NCBI RefSeq assembly: GCF_049977365.1
Contig: NZ_JBNGEN010000001.1
Coordinates: forward strand, 744,001 to 808,000
Direction: 5' to 3'
Origin: Brachymonas sp049977365
GTDB taxonomy: Bacteria; Pseudomonadota; Gammaproteobacteria; Burkholderiales; Burkholderiaceae_C
DNA length: 64,000 bases
Part shown: positions 32,661 through 41,468 of the stretch, piece after piece
How the letters are laid out: each line of letters starts with the position of its first letter
How positions within the stretch are numbered: position 1 is the first letter of the stretch
Program-made: the position numbers and the translations under genes
The notes under the pieces: generated by a model
Seen by the model: the letters and a program-made list of their open reading frames with translations, nothing else
Told to the model about the DNA's origin: nothing
Databases searched by the model: none

Positions 32661-35600
32661 TCAGAGCCGTGCGATACGGGCCGGAATGCCGTTGCGCACG
32701 GCGGTGCCGGAGACGGCATCGACCCACACCACGCCACTTCCCCGGGTGGGATCGGCCAGACCCAGTTCGTTGACGCACACGCCGGCACCGAGATCGGGGC
32801 GGTCGGGCTGACGCTCGTGGCCGAGCACGTGGGCACGGGCACCGAGCTCGCGGTGGCCAAAGCCGTGCTCGATGGCCATGGTGCCGGGCACTACGCTCTC
32901 ATGCACGATCACCGTGCATTTCACCGCTCCTGCCGGCGTCTGCAGGCGCGCCTGGTCTCCGGTGCGCAGCCCGGCCCTGCGGGCATCGACGGGGTGGACG
33001 ATGACCGGGTTTTCCGGATGCACGCGGGTGATCTTGGTGGCAATGCTGTAGGAGTTCTGCAGGGCGGACTTGAAGTTCACGATCAGCAGCGGCCATTCCT
33101 GCTGGGTATAGATCTGGCGCAGCGGAGTGCCATCGGCAAACGAAGGGGGAACCCAGGTGGCGCAGCCGCTGTGGCGCTTGCCGTTGAGGCTGTTGCGCGA
33201 GGTGCCAAGCTGGTCGTTCCAGAGCCACAGGGGCTTGTCGAAGCGCCAGGTCTGCCAGTCGGCGCGTTCCTCGTCATGGGACTGGCCAGCAGGCTGATAG
33301 CGGCCGCCACGGGTGTAGAGAAACGCGACCTTGCGCCACTCGTCTTCCTTGAGGCTGGCATGCAGGAGAGGGGCGATCCGGTCGACGCCGGAGAGATGGA
33401 TGTCCTCGTCGGTGGCATCTCCCACAGGCTGCTTGCCGCCAAAGGCAATGTTGGCGCCTGCACGCAGATACCAGTGTTCGGGACGTTCGAGCGGCAGGGG
33501 GTGGCCCTGAGCGTCGCTCATGCCCTGCGGGCCGAAGCCGGGCAGGTGCATCCTGCGGGCCAGAGCCAGCAGGAAGGTTTCCACCCCGATTGGCTGACCG
33601 TCGGGGGTCTTGGCGGCGCGGGGCTCCACCACGGGCCAGCGCGCCACCATGCACTTGGTGGACACGCCACTCCAGGGCGCCACGAAGCCCCAGCTCTCGT
33701 ACATGATGCTGTCGGGCACGATGTAATCGGCAAAGGCGTTGCTCTCGTTGATGAGCGGATCCATCGAGATGATGAGCGGAATGCGCCGGGGATCGGCGAG
33801 CGGCTTCTCGATGAGGGTGCGCAGCCCCGGCACCCCATACATCGGGTTGCAGCTCCACAGCATCAGCGCCTTGAGCCCATAGGGATAGCCGTTCATGGCG
33901 GCGGTGAGCCATTCGGTGGCGAGTCCCGAGGCGTTGGGGAACCACTGGTCGCGGGCAGGATAGGGGTTCTGGCCCGCTTCCTTGCGACGCTTGAATTCGC
34001 TGGTTTTCTCATAGGGCGCGTTGCGGCCCAGGGGTATGCCACGGGGCTTGATCTGCCCCGGGAAGGTCGAGAGGTTGTAGCGGGGGCCTTCCTCTGCGTA
34101 CTTGAAGCCCCCCGCGCCGTAGGCCCATCCACCCTGGTAGTTGAGGTTGCCGATGAGGGCGTTGAGCGTCATGAGCGCATAGGCAGCATAGAAGCCGTTG
34201 CTGCCCATCATGCCGCCGTGGCTGACGACGCAGGCCTTGCGCCCGTGGCTGGTGAGCTCGCGCGCCAAGGCGGTGATGATGTCCTGCGGGATGCCGGTGA
34301 TCTGGCTCGCCTCGGCCACGGACATCTTCTGTGCCGACGCCCGGAGCAGCTGCAGCGAAGTCTTCATCTCGACCGGCTTGCCCGCCACAGCCACAGGTGC
34401 CGTCACGGCCAGCGGGGCCGGCCCCATGAAGGTGGCGGCATCGGCAGGCAGTCCGTCGGCGCCCAGCACGTAATAGGGGTCCTGTTCCTTGTAGCGATCC
34501 TCCTCGGCGAGCTGCACGGTGCCGAGATCGGTGCCGCGCAGGAAGTGGCCCTTGCGCGGATGGCCTTCCTGGGTGATGACGAGCCAGGTGGCGTTGGTGA
34601 ACGAAGGCTCGCCGGCGGCCTGCGCGCTGGCGAGGTTGGCATGGGCCAGATAGTCGCTGTTGATGCGGTCGTTGTCGAACATCCAGCGCATGATGCCCAT
34701 GGCCAGCGCCCCATCGGTATTGGGACGGATGGGCACCCAGTGGCTGCGAGTGGGCACGGCGCGGTTGTCGGCATTGGTGAGCACCGGGTCGATCACCACG
34801 TAGTCCAGCTGGCCCTCGGTGCGGGCCTTGGCCAGCAGCGTGCCGGTGCGCTTGAACGGATTGCCGGCATTGGCCGGTGCCGTTCCGACGAACATGGCGA
34901 ACTCGGCGCTGGGAATGTCCACCCGGGCGTGCGGCATCGCCTTGAAATCGCCAAACAGTGCTCCTGATCCCGAACGATAGGCCCCCCCGCAGTACGAGCC
35001 GTGCTGCACGTAGTTGAGACTGCCATAGGACTGGTTGATGAAGCGGCGCACGAAGGACACCCGCCCCTCCTCCACGCTCGACATCAGGGCCACCTGGTTC
35101 ACGCGGGGCCCCAGCTCGGGGGCCTGCGGGTCGATGGGCGTGTGCAGGTCCCGCAGGGCGGCAAGACCATCCACATGGCCTTCGCCGAAGAGATCGCCCC
35201 CATCGGTCACTTCACGCACCAGCTGCTCGAAGCTGATGGGTTCCCAGCGACCGGAATTGCGCGGCCCCACCCGTTTGAGCGGGGTGAGCACGCGGAAGGG
35301 GGAGTCCATCTGGTCCATGGCCGCATTGCCACGTCCGCAGGCCGTGGAGCGCCCGTCGAGCCCCTGGTCGCGAAAGCGCGACAGACTCACGAAACTTTCC
35401 TTGACCGATGCCTTCATGGGCAGATGGGGGTTGGTCGACAGCGGGTTGTAGGGGTTGCCCGTCACCCGCAGCACCTTGCCGGTTTCCTTGTCGACCCGAA
35501 CCCGCACTCCGCAGATGGTGGTGCAGCCCAGACAGGCGGTGTAGCTGACCTGCTGGCGCGGATTGAGCCTGAGGGCGCCCGTGGCGGGATCGACGGTGAA

Positions 35601-35753
35601 TTCGGGCTCCGGAGCGCGTCCGGCAATGTGGTCACGCTCGGGCTGCTTGTGCAGCAGGCCGTCGGCCATGCGTTCGAGCGTTTCGGAAAAACCGGCTCCG
35701 AAGGCAGCCAGCCCACCGGCAGCGATCAGGTCGCGGCGTTCGATCTTTTTCAT
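32661..35753 (-). CDS. ttrA: Tetrathionate reductase subunit A (molybdopterin catalytic subunit)
   Basis: TtrA reduces tetrathionate to thiosulfate in the periplasm as an anaerobic electron acceptor. The 1030-residue product has a Tat-type leader (IERRDLIAAGG), a [4Fe-4S] site from Cys74, Cys77, Cys81 (CLGCTTICGV) and Cys139 (TACGRGN), and Cys255 in HGSYCGGAYRS as the likely molybdenum ligand. Length and the blocks LYTRGGRYQPAGQSHDEER and RVHPENPVIVHPVDARRAGL (cited to 20) fit TtrA rather than other DMSO-reductase-family enzymes. It is last in ttrBCA, 40 bases after ttrC, and is followed by a strong terminator. Confidence 0.92.
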   Translation of the reverse strand: MKKIERRDLIAAGGLAAFGAGFSETLERMADGLLHKQPERDHIAGRAPEPEFTVDPATGALRLNPRQQVSYTACLGCTTICGVRVRVDKETGKVLRVTGNPYNPLSTNPHLPMKASVKESFVSLSRFRDQGLDGRSTACGRGNAAMDQMDSPFRVLTPLKRVGPRNSGRWEPISFEQLVREVTDGGDLFGEGHVDGLAALRDLHTPIDPQAPELGPRVNQVALMSSVEEGRVSFVRRFINQSYGSLNYVQHGSYCGGAYRSGSGALFGDFKAMPHARVDIPSAEFAMFVGTAPANAGNPFKRTGTLLAKARTEGQLDYVVIDPVLTNADNRAVPTRSHWVPIRPNTDGALAMGIMRWMFDNDRINSDYLAHANLASAQAAGEPSFTNATWLVITQEGHPRKGHFLRGTDLGTVQLAEEDRYKEQDPYYVLGADGLPADAATFMGPAPLAVTAPVAVAGKPVEMKTSLQLLRASAQKMSVAEASQITGIPQDIITALARELTSHGRKACVVSHGGMMGSNGFYAAYALMTLNALIGNLNYQGGWAYGAGGFKYAEEGPRYNLSTFPGQIKPRGIPLGRNAPYEKTSEFKRRKEAGQNPYPARDQWFPNASGLATEWLTAAMNGYPYGLKALMLWSCNPMYGVPGLRTLIEKPLADPRRIPLIISMDPLINESNAFADYIVPDSIMYESWGFVAPWSGVSTKCMVARWPVVEPRAAKTPDGQPIGVETFLLALARRMHLPGFGPQGMSDAQGHPLPLERPEHWYLRAGANIAFGGKQPVGDATDEDIHLSGVDRIAPLLHASLKEDEWRKVAFLYTRGGRYQPAGQSHDEERADWQTWRFDKPLWLWNDQLGTSRNSLNGKRHSGCATWVPPSFADGTPLRQIYTQQEWPLLIVNFKSALQNSYSIATKITRVHPENPVIVHPVDARRAGLRTGDQARLQTPAGAVKCTVIVHESVVPGTMAIEHGFGHRELGARAHVLGHERQPDRPDLGAGVCVNELGLADPTRGSGVVWVDAVSGTAVRNGIPARIARL

Positions 35754-35793
35754 GAGAAAACTCCTACTTGTTCCAGTCCATGCAGGCGGTGGT

Positions 35794-36888
35794 TCAGACC
35801 TGCCCAGGGGTGGCCCGGCCTACCCGATCCAGTGGCAGCACATTCGTCACCACGATGAAGATGAACACCCACAGCCCTGCCGTCCCGACGATCCCGAGCA
35901 GGCCGTCCGGGCCGAGCGGGAGCTGGTAGCTGTAGTAGCCGGCACCGGTCTTGGGCACTTCCTGGCCTCCGATGAAGATGGCCCAGCGCACCATCCAGGC
36001 CGAATGCAGGGCCAGCAGCCCGATGAGCAGGCTGGCATCGGGATGCTTCCACCCCAGCCACCAGGCCAGCCCCGTGGCACCCACTGCCCAGATCGCCACG
36101 GTCTGCCAGTTCTGCGATGGCCCAACCTCTCGCAGCGCCTCGGCATCGTTGGCAGACAGCCCCGTCATGCCCAGCACCAGCCACACCAGTCCCACCCCCA
36201 GCGAAGCCAGCAGTAGCCAGGCCACGCCCCATGCCATGCGCCGGTTGAGAGCAGCATCGTGTCGGGACGGCCCAAAGCGGTTGAGCAGCATCACGAGCCC
36301 CAGCGCCCCCGCCACGGCCGTGAGGAAGAACTGCACCGGCAGCAGCGGCGTGTGCCACAGGGGCCGTGCCCGCACGGCCATCACTTCCGCTCCCGTATAC
36401 ACCGCCACCAGCACCGCACCCACCAGGGTCAGCAGCGCCGCCATGAGCAGCGGGCCACGGCTTTCATGTCCGCCCACTGCCAGCCAGCGGGCAGCCCAGG
36501 CAAACCGGCCCCGGGCGTCGGCGTGCTGCTGCAGCAGCGGCCGGAACGCCAGCCATGCGTAGAGCAGCAGCCCCATGAGATAGACCGGAATGAAGAACGA
36601 CCCCCACGACATCCACGAGGAAGGCGTGAAATAGGCGTAAAAATGCCAGAACCGCCCCGGCTGGTGCAGGTCCGAGAGCAGGGCCACCGGCGCACACAGC
36701 CCGCAGACCAGCGCAGCCAGCAGCGCCAGCCGCGAAGGCACCTGCCAGCCCGGCCGGCGGAAAGCCACCCCCGGCAGGGACAAGAGATAGGCCCCATACG
36801 ACAGCCCGATCAGAAAGAAATATTGCACCGCCCAGGGCAGCCATGCCACTGCGCGCGTCACGTTGACGGTTTCGACGATCGTGTTCAT
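35794..36888 (-). CDS. ttrC: Tetrathionate reductase subunit C (NrfD-family membrane anchor)
   Basis: TtrC anchors the complex in the inner membrane and passes electrons from quinol to TtrB. The 364-residue product is polytopic with about nine hydrophobic helices, starting AVQYFFLIGLSYGAYLL, and belongs to the NrfD/PsrC family. AGGAGAT lies eight bases before the ATG at 36888, and the gene is 18 bases after ttrB. Its position between the iron-sulfur and molybdenum subunits matches ttrBCA of enteric bacteria. Confidence 0.9.
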   Translation of the reverse strand: MNTIVETVNVTRAVAWLPWAVQYFFLIGLSYGAYLLSLPGVAFRRPGWQVPSRLALLAALVCGLCAPVALLSDLHQPGRFWHFYAYFTPSSWMSWGSFFIPVYLMGLLLYAWLAFRPLLQQHADARGRFAWAARWLAVGGHESRGPLLMAALLTLVGAVLVAVYTGAEVMAVRARPLWHTPLLPVQFFLTAVAGALGLVMLLNRFGPSRHDAALNRRMAWGVAWLLLASLGVGLVWLVLGMTGLSANDAEALREVGPSQNWQTVAIWAVGATGLAWWLGWKHPDASLLIGLLALHSAWMVRWAIFIGGQEVPKTGAGYYSYQLPLGPDGLLGIVGTAGLWVFIFIVVTNVLPLDRVGRATPGQV

Positions 36889-36906
36889 CTCGACATCTCC
36901 TCGTTC

Positions 36907-37686
36907 TCACGCGTGGGCGCGGGGCTTCCACAGCGTGCCCTCGCCCTCGACCTTGCCCTCGAACCGCTCATCGAGCCCGATGTAGAACACCTGCGGGTGG
37001 GTTTCCATCTCGGGCTTGAGCACCTTGAGGCGATCCCGGTTGGCATCGAGCGTGCGACGCAGTTCGCCATGAGCGTCATTGAGATCGCCGAACATGCGTG
37101 CCCCGCCTACACAGGTTTCCACACAGGCCGGCAGCAGCCCTGCCTCGACGCGGTGCACACAGAACGTGCACTTGTCGGCCTTGTTGGTGTCGTGGTTGAT
37201 GAAGCGCGCGTCGTACGGGCAGGCCTGCACGCAGTAGGCACAGCCCACGCAGCGGTCGCTGTTGACCACCACGATGCCGTCCGGGCGCTTGTAGGTCGCC
37301 CCCACCGGACACACCGGAATGCAGGGTGGGTTCTCGCAGTGGTTGCACAGGCGCGGCAGCACATAGGTGCCGGCCGGCTGCCGCGCCGGGGCATCGGTGA
37401 GCTTCACGCTGTAGGTCGACACGATGGTGCGAAAGCTGCCCTCCGGCACCACGTTCTCCTGGATGCAGGCCACGGTACACGCCTGACAGCCGATGCACTT
37501 GCGCACATCGACCAGCATGGCCCAGTGGTGCCTGGCCGTGGGCGCAGCCTGCAGGGCGGGAGCTGCCACGGCGGCCGCCGTCACCACCGGAATGCCGCGC
37601 AGAAAGCTGCGGCGCGAGGCCACGCGCGCATTCTCCTCGCCGCGCGGCACGCATTCCGCGGCATGGTCTGGGGTGAGCTGGTGCAT
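36907..37686 (-). CDS. ttrB: Tetrathionate reductase subunit B (iron-sulfur protein)
   Basis: TtrB carries four [4Fe-4S] clusters between TtrC and TtrA. In 259 residues the leader ASRRSFLRG is a near-perfect twin-arginine motif followed by a hydrophobic stretch, and four cysteine groups follow: CIGCQACTVAC, CNHCENPPCIPVCPVG, CVGCAYCVQACPYD and CTFCVHRVEAGLLPACVETC. I start it at 37686, with GGAGGA seven bases upstream; a longer frame adds 27 residues that would bury the Tat motif. First gene of the ttrBCA operon, divergent from ttrS. Confidence 0.93.
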   Translation of the reverse strand: MHQLTPDHAAECVPRGEENARVASRRSFLRGIPVVTAAAVAAPALQAAPTARHHWAMLVDVRKCIGCQACTVACIQENVVPEGSFRTIVSTYSVKLTDAPARQPAGTYVLPRLCNHCENPPCIPVCPVGATYKRPDGIVVVNSDRCVGCAYCVQACPYDARFINHDTNKADKCTFCVHRVEAGLLPACVETCVGGARMFGDLNDAHGELRRTLDANRDRLKVLKPEMETHPQVFYIGLDERFEGKVEGEGTLWKPRAHA

Positions 37687-37760
37687 GAAAGATCCTCCGT
37701 CGTGTTCAAAACCTTGCCCCGACTGTAGGAATCTCCCTGCCCCTGCCGCATCTGCGCTAG

Positions 37761-37793
37761 TTCCCATCGGAATAGACGGTTTTCCCTATTCCG
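37761..37793. promoter_or_regulatory. Inverted repeats in the ttrB-ttrS divergent promoter, candidate TtrR site
   Basis: CGGAATAG (37768-37775) and CTATTCCG (37786-37793) form a perfect 8-base inverted repeat with a 10-base spacer. It overlaps a second, smaller palindrome TTCCCATCGGAA (37761-37772). It lies 75-107 bases upstream of the ttrB start and before either ttrS start. A LuxR-type dimer such as TtrR is the obvious candidate ligand. Confidence 0.55.
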
Positions 37794-37813
37794 CCGCAGT
37801 ATCGACATGCTTG

Positions 37814-37827
37814 TTGCGCCAGATCAA
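37814..37827. promoter_or_regulatory. FNR/CRP-family-like box in the ttr divergent region
   Basis: TTGCGCCAGATCAA matches the FNR palindrome TTGAT-N4-ATCAA in eight of ten positions, with a perfect right half. ttr operons of enteric bacteria are known to need FNR and anaerobiosis. It lies about 130 bases upstream of ttrB and about 90 before the preferred ttrS start. Confidence 0.4.
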
Positions 37828-37917
37828 ACCCGCGTCCTCCGCCTGCGCCGCCCTTTTGCCCCTGCCAGCGGCACAGGGAACGGCGCCAGCAGCGCCCCTC
37901 CTCCTAGAATCGCCTTC

Positions 37918-39843
37918 ATGCTCCCCCTTCTTTTTGGCTGCTGCATGGCCTGGCTTCTGTCGCTCCGGTGCGATCCGCATCCTGTGCCCCTCGCATGGCA
38001 GCGCCTGGGCGTGGCGGCTCTGCTCGTCCTCACGGGGTGCCTGGCGCAGGCGGCGGTCCCGGCTTCCGCGCCGACCGAGCAGCGCCCCGAGGTACGCATC
38101 GGTGTGCTGGCCTTCACGCGCAGCGAGCCCCCACAGGACTGGAGCCCGGTGGCACGCTACCTGAACCATGCCCTGCCCCGTTATCACTTCGTGCTGCTGC
38201 CCTTGGACCACGAGGGCCTGACCCGTGCCGTCCGCGCCGGCACGCTGCAGTTCGTGCTCACCAACCCAGGTCAGTACGTGGAGCTCGAAAGCAGCTACGG
38301 CGTCACCCGCCTGCTCACGCTCGACACCTCGCGCGGCAGCGCCTCCCCCAGTCCCCGCACCGGCACCATCGGCTCCGCTGTCGTGGTCCGCCGGGAGGCC
38401 CGGGGCCTGCAGCGGCTCGAAGACCTGCGCCATCTCACCGTCGCCATCGTCGGCACCGAAGCCTTCTCGGGCTACCAGATCCTGGCCGGAGCGCTCCAGC
38501 CACTGGACATCACCCTGTCCGAGGAGGACACCCTCCTGTCCACCGGCCTGCCCATGGAGCGCGTGGCCGAAGCCGTGCTGAGCGGCCGCGCCGATGCCGG
38601 CGTGCTGCGCACCTGCCTGCTCGAATCCCACCCCGAGTGGCAGAGCCGCCTGCGCGTGGTCGCCCCACAGACCCTGCCGGGCTCGCACTGCGCCACCTCC
38701 ACCCCGCTGTACCCGGACTGGCCCATCGCCACCCTGCGCAGCACACCCCAGCCCCTGGCGCGCGCCGTCACTGCCAGCCTGCTCGGCATGGAAGCCCCCC
38801 GCGACGGACTCAGCTTCACCGTCCCCTCCGATTACCAGTCGGTGCATGAACTGTTCCGCACCCTGCACATCGGCCCCTATGCGCGCCTGCCGGAACCCAC
38901 CCTGCTGAGCCTCGCTCGCCGCTACTGGCCCTGGCTTGCTGCCCTGCTCGCGCTGGTGTGCGGCTGGATTCTCTACACCGTCCATGTCGAACACCTCATC
39001 CACCTGCGCACAGCCGCCCTGCGCCATGCCCTCGACGCACGCAAGGCCCTGGAGGAGCGCGTGCGCCAGAGCCAGGAACAGGCCGACCACCTGGCCCGCC
39101 TGTCCATGCTCGGTGAGCTCTCCGGCACGCTCGCCCACGAGCTCAACCAGCCCCTGGCCGCCATCGCCAACTACGCCCGCAGCCTGGTCCTGCGCGTCGA
39201 CCACCACCGTCTCGACGACTCCGCCGTGCGCGAAGCGGCAGACGCCATGGCCGAGCAGGCCGAACGCGCGGGCGACATCATCGCCCGCATTCGCCACTTC
39301 GCCCGCAAGCGTCCCGGCAGCAGCACCCTGGCCTCGCCGTCGCAGATCGCGCGCGACTCCATCGCGCTGTTCTGCGGCATGCTGCCCCACCCACCGGCCA
39401 TCCACATCGAAGACCACTTCCCCCCCGACCTGCGCGTGGAAGTCGACGCCCTGCACATCCAGCAGGTTCTCATCAACCTGCTCAAGAACGCCTACGACGT
39501 CACCCACCTGCTGCCCGCCGCCCACCAGACCCTCACCCTGCGCCTGTGGGCAGACGCCCGCCATGCCCACTTTGCGGTCATCGACGACGGCGAGCCGCTC
39601 GATGCCGACACACGGGCACATCTCTTCGAACCCTTCTTCACCACCAAACCGGAAGGCCTCGGCCTGGGACTCTCCATCTGCCGCGGCATCGCCGAGGCCC
39701 ACGGCGGCCGGCTCGATGCCACCCCCGCAGACCCCCTCCCCGGCAGCCGGGGCATGCGCTTCACCCTGAGCCTGCCCCTGCCTTCCCTGCCGGACACCCC
39801 CGACACGCCGCCCTCTCCCGCCCCGGATTCCCGCCATGCATGA
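37918..39843 (+). CDS. ttrS: Tetrathionate-sensor histidine kinase TtrS
   Basis: Membrane sensor kinase of the tetrathionate system, about 641 residues from this start. A hydrophobic N-terminus (with LVLTGCLAQAA resembling an export signal) leads to a periplasmic PhnD-like ligand-binding domain (about 55-330: VRIGVLAF, FVLTNPGQYVELESSYG, VGTEAFSGYQIL). A helix (ALLALVCGWILYTV) then leads to the kinase: His407 in GTLAHELNQPL, LINLLKNAYD, and GLGLGLSICRGIA. The frame is open to an ATG at 37807, but that region contains the FNR-like box, so I prefer 37918; a start further in is possible. It overlaps ttrR by eight bases. Confidence 0.85.
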   Translation: MLPLLFGCCMAWLLSLRCDPHPVPLAWQRLGVAALLVLTGCLAQAAVPASAPTEQRPEVRIGVLAFTRSEPPQDWSPVARYLNHALPRYHFVLLPLDHEGLTRAVRAGTLQFVLTNPGQYVELESSYGVTRLLTLDTSRGSASPSPRTGTIGSAVVVRREARGLQRLEDLRHLTVAIVGTEAFSGYQILAGALQPLDITLSEEDTLLSTGLPMERVAEAVLSGRADAGVLRTCLLESHPEWQSRLRVVAPQTLPGSHCATSTPLYPDWPIATLRSTPQPLARAVTASLLGMEAPRDGLSFTVPSDYQSVHELFRTLHIGPYARLPEPTLLSLARRYWPWLAALLALVCGWILYTVHVEHLIHLRTAALRHALDARKALEERVRQSQEQADHLARLSMLGELSGTLAHELNQPLAAIANYARSLVLRVDHHRLDDSAVREAADAMAEQAERAGDIIARIRHFARKRPGSSTLASPSQIARDSIALFCGMLPHPPAIHIEDHFPPDLRVEVDALHIQQVLINLLKNAYDVTHLLPAAHQTLTLRLWADARHAHFAVIDDGEPLDADTRAHLFEPFFTTKPEGLGLGLSICRGIAEAHGGRLDATPADPLPGSRGMRFTLSLPLPSLPDTPDTPPSPAPDSRHA

Positions 39844-40492
39844 CGTCTCCCTTCCTGCTCCCGACTGGCACCTGCACGTCGTCGACGACGACGCGCCGTT
39901 CCGCCGCTCCCTGGTCTTCCTGCTGGAATCCATGGGCTGGCAGGTCACACCCCACGCCTCCGCAGCCGACTTTCTGGCCGCCTGCCCCTCGCCCCAGGAC
40001 ACATTCGGGTGTCTGCTGCTCGACATTCGCATGCCTCAGATGAGCGGCCTGGAGCTGCTCCGTGCCCTGGTGTCACGCGGCTGGAATCCCGAAGAAATCC
40101 CCGTCATCTTCCTCACCGGTCACGGAGACGTGGAACTGGCCGTGCAGGCCATGAAGCAGGGCGCCTTCGACTTTCTGGAAAAACCCTTCCGCGACCAGCA
40201 TCTGCTCGACGTCATCGGTGCCGCCCTGCGCCAGCGCGCCGCAGCCCTGCACAGAGGCCGCCGCACGCGCCAGGCCCATGACGCCCTCACCCGGCTCTCC
40301 CCGCGCGAATCCGAAGTTGCCCGGCTCGTGGCCCGCGGCCTCCCCAACCGAGCCATCGCCCAGACGCTCGACATCAGCGAAAAGACCGTCCACATCCATC
40401 GCCAGCGCGTCATGGACAAGCTCGACATCGGCAGCGCTGCCGAACTGGCACGCATCATGTTCCACGCCGATCCCGAGGCCCTCGACGACTGA
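39836..40492 (+). CDS. ttrR: Tetrathionate response regulator TtrR (FixJ/NarL-type)
   Basis: A 218-residue response regulator of the FixJ class. The receiver has the acidic group DDDAPFRR, Asp63 in LLDIRMPQMSG and Lys116 in FLEKPFRD; the C-terminal LuxR-type helix-turn-helix runs from about 150 (LSPRESEVARLVARGL) through TVHIHRQRVMDKL. The FixJ-like arrangement with TtrS and the eight-base overlap with ttrS support translational coupling. It should activate ttrBCA when tetrathionate is present; the perfect inverted repeat at 37768 is a candidate target. Confidence 0.9.
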   Translation: MHDVSLPAPDWHLHVVDDDAPFRRSLVFLLESMGWQVTPHASAADFLAACPSPQDTFGCLLLDIRMPQMSGLELLRALVSRGWNPEEIPVIFLTGHGDVELAVQAMKQGAFDFLEKPFRDQHLLDVIGAALRQRAAALHRGRRTRQAHDALTRLSPRESEVARLVARGLPNRAIAQTLDISEKTVHIHRQRVMDKLDIGSAAELARIMFHADPEALDD

Positions 40493-40530
40493 CCACCCCT
40501 GTCACCCGGGCCCATCGCGATCTGCATACA

Positions 40531-41448
40531 ATGGTCTGCAACATGGTGCCCTCTTCTGCCCCCCTCTCCCTCTCCGCCGGCCTCAATGCCGACCTGCACT
40601 GCCACTCCACGGTGTCCGACGGCACCCAGTCTCCGGAATGGCTAGCCCAGCATGCCCACGACAAGGGCGTGGAGCTCTGGGCGCTGACCGACCACGACGA
40701 AGTGGGCGGCATTGCCCGCGCCCGTGCCGCCGCCCTCGCGCTGGGCCTGCCCTTCCTTGCCGGCGTCGAAATCTCCATCACCTGGGCCGACAAAACCGTC
40801 CACATCGTGGGCCTCGGCGTGGACGAGCAAAACCCCACCCTGGTCGAAGGACTCCGACGCACCCGTGGCGGGCGCGAGGCCCGCGCCCGCGACATGGCTG
40901 CGCAGCTCGCCCAGGCAGGCATCCCCGGCGCCTTCGAGGGCGCCCTGCACTACGTGGGCAACCCCGACCTCATCTCCCGCTCGCACTTTGCCCGATTCCT
41001 CGTGGAGCGGGGCATCTGCAAGGACATGGGCGACGTCTTCCACCACTACCTGACCGAAGGCAAACCCGGCTTCGTGCCCCACCGCTGGGCCTCCCTCGAA
41101 GATGCCGTGGGCTGGATCCGTGGCGCAGGCGGCATCGCCGTCATCGCCCACCCTGCCCGCTATGGGTTCCCTCCCCTGCAGGAAGATGCGCTCTTCGACC
41201 AGTTTTGCGCGCTGGGCGGCGAAGGGGTGGAAGTCGTCACCGGCAGCCACACCCCCGACGAATGCCTGCGCTACCGCGACCGTGCCCTTGCAAGCCACCT
41301 GCTCGCCTCGCGCGGCAGCGATTTCCACTCCCCCCGCGAGAGCCGGCTCGACCTCGGCACGCTGCCCCCGCTCGATGCGCACCTCACTCCCGTGTGGCAG
41401 CGACTCGCCTCCCGCATCGCCCTGCCCGAAGGCCGGGTACTTGCCTGA
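40531..41448 (+). CDS. rnm: PHP-domain phosphoesterase (RNase AM / 3',5'-nucleotide phosphatase family)
   Basis: A 305-residue metal-dependent phosphoesterase of the PHP family, the group of E. coli YciV/RNase AM (formerly trpH), which trims RNA 5' ends and hydrolyses nucleoside 3',5'-bisphosphates. Metal-binding motifs in order: ADLHCHSTVSDG at about 20-31, LWALTDHDEVGG, FLAGVEIS, VIAHPARYG and SRGSDFHSP. The start may be 40531 or the ATG at 40543. It heads a three-gene set with yciO and the M50 protease, an order common in betaproteobacteria. Confidence 0.88.
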   Translation: MVCNMVPSSAPLSLSAGLNADLHCHSTVSDGTQSPEWLAQHAHDKGVELWALTDHDEVGGIARARAAALALGLPFLAGVEISITWADKTVHIVGLGVDEQNPTLVEGLRRTRGGREARARDMAAQLAQAGIPGAFEGALHYVGNPDLISRSHFARFLVERGICKDMGDVFHHYLTEGKPGFVPHRWASLEDAVGWIRGAGGIAVIAHPARYGFPPLQEDALFDQFCALGGEGVEVVTGSHTPDECLRYRDRALASHLLASRGSDFHSPRESRLDLGTLPPLDAHLTPVWQRLASRIALPEGRVLA

Positions 41449-41468
41449 TCCCTCCTCTCCTTCTGCCC

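Noticed and set aside
37786..40032. Open frame of about 750 codons opposite ttrS-ttrR, Gly/Gln/Val-rich
   Set aside because: Antisense shadow; composition and lack of motifs do not suggest a protein, while ttrS and ttrR are well supported.
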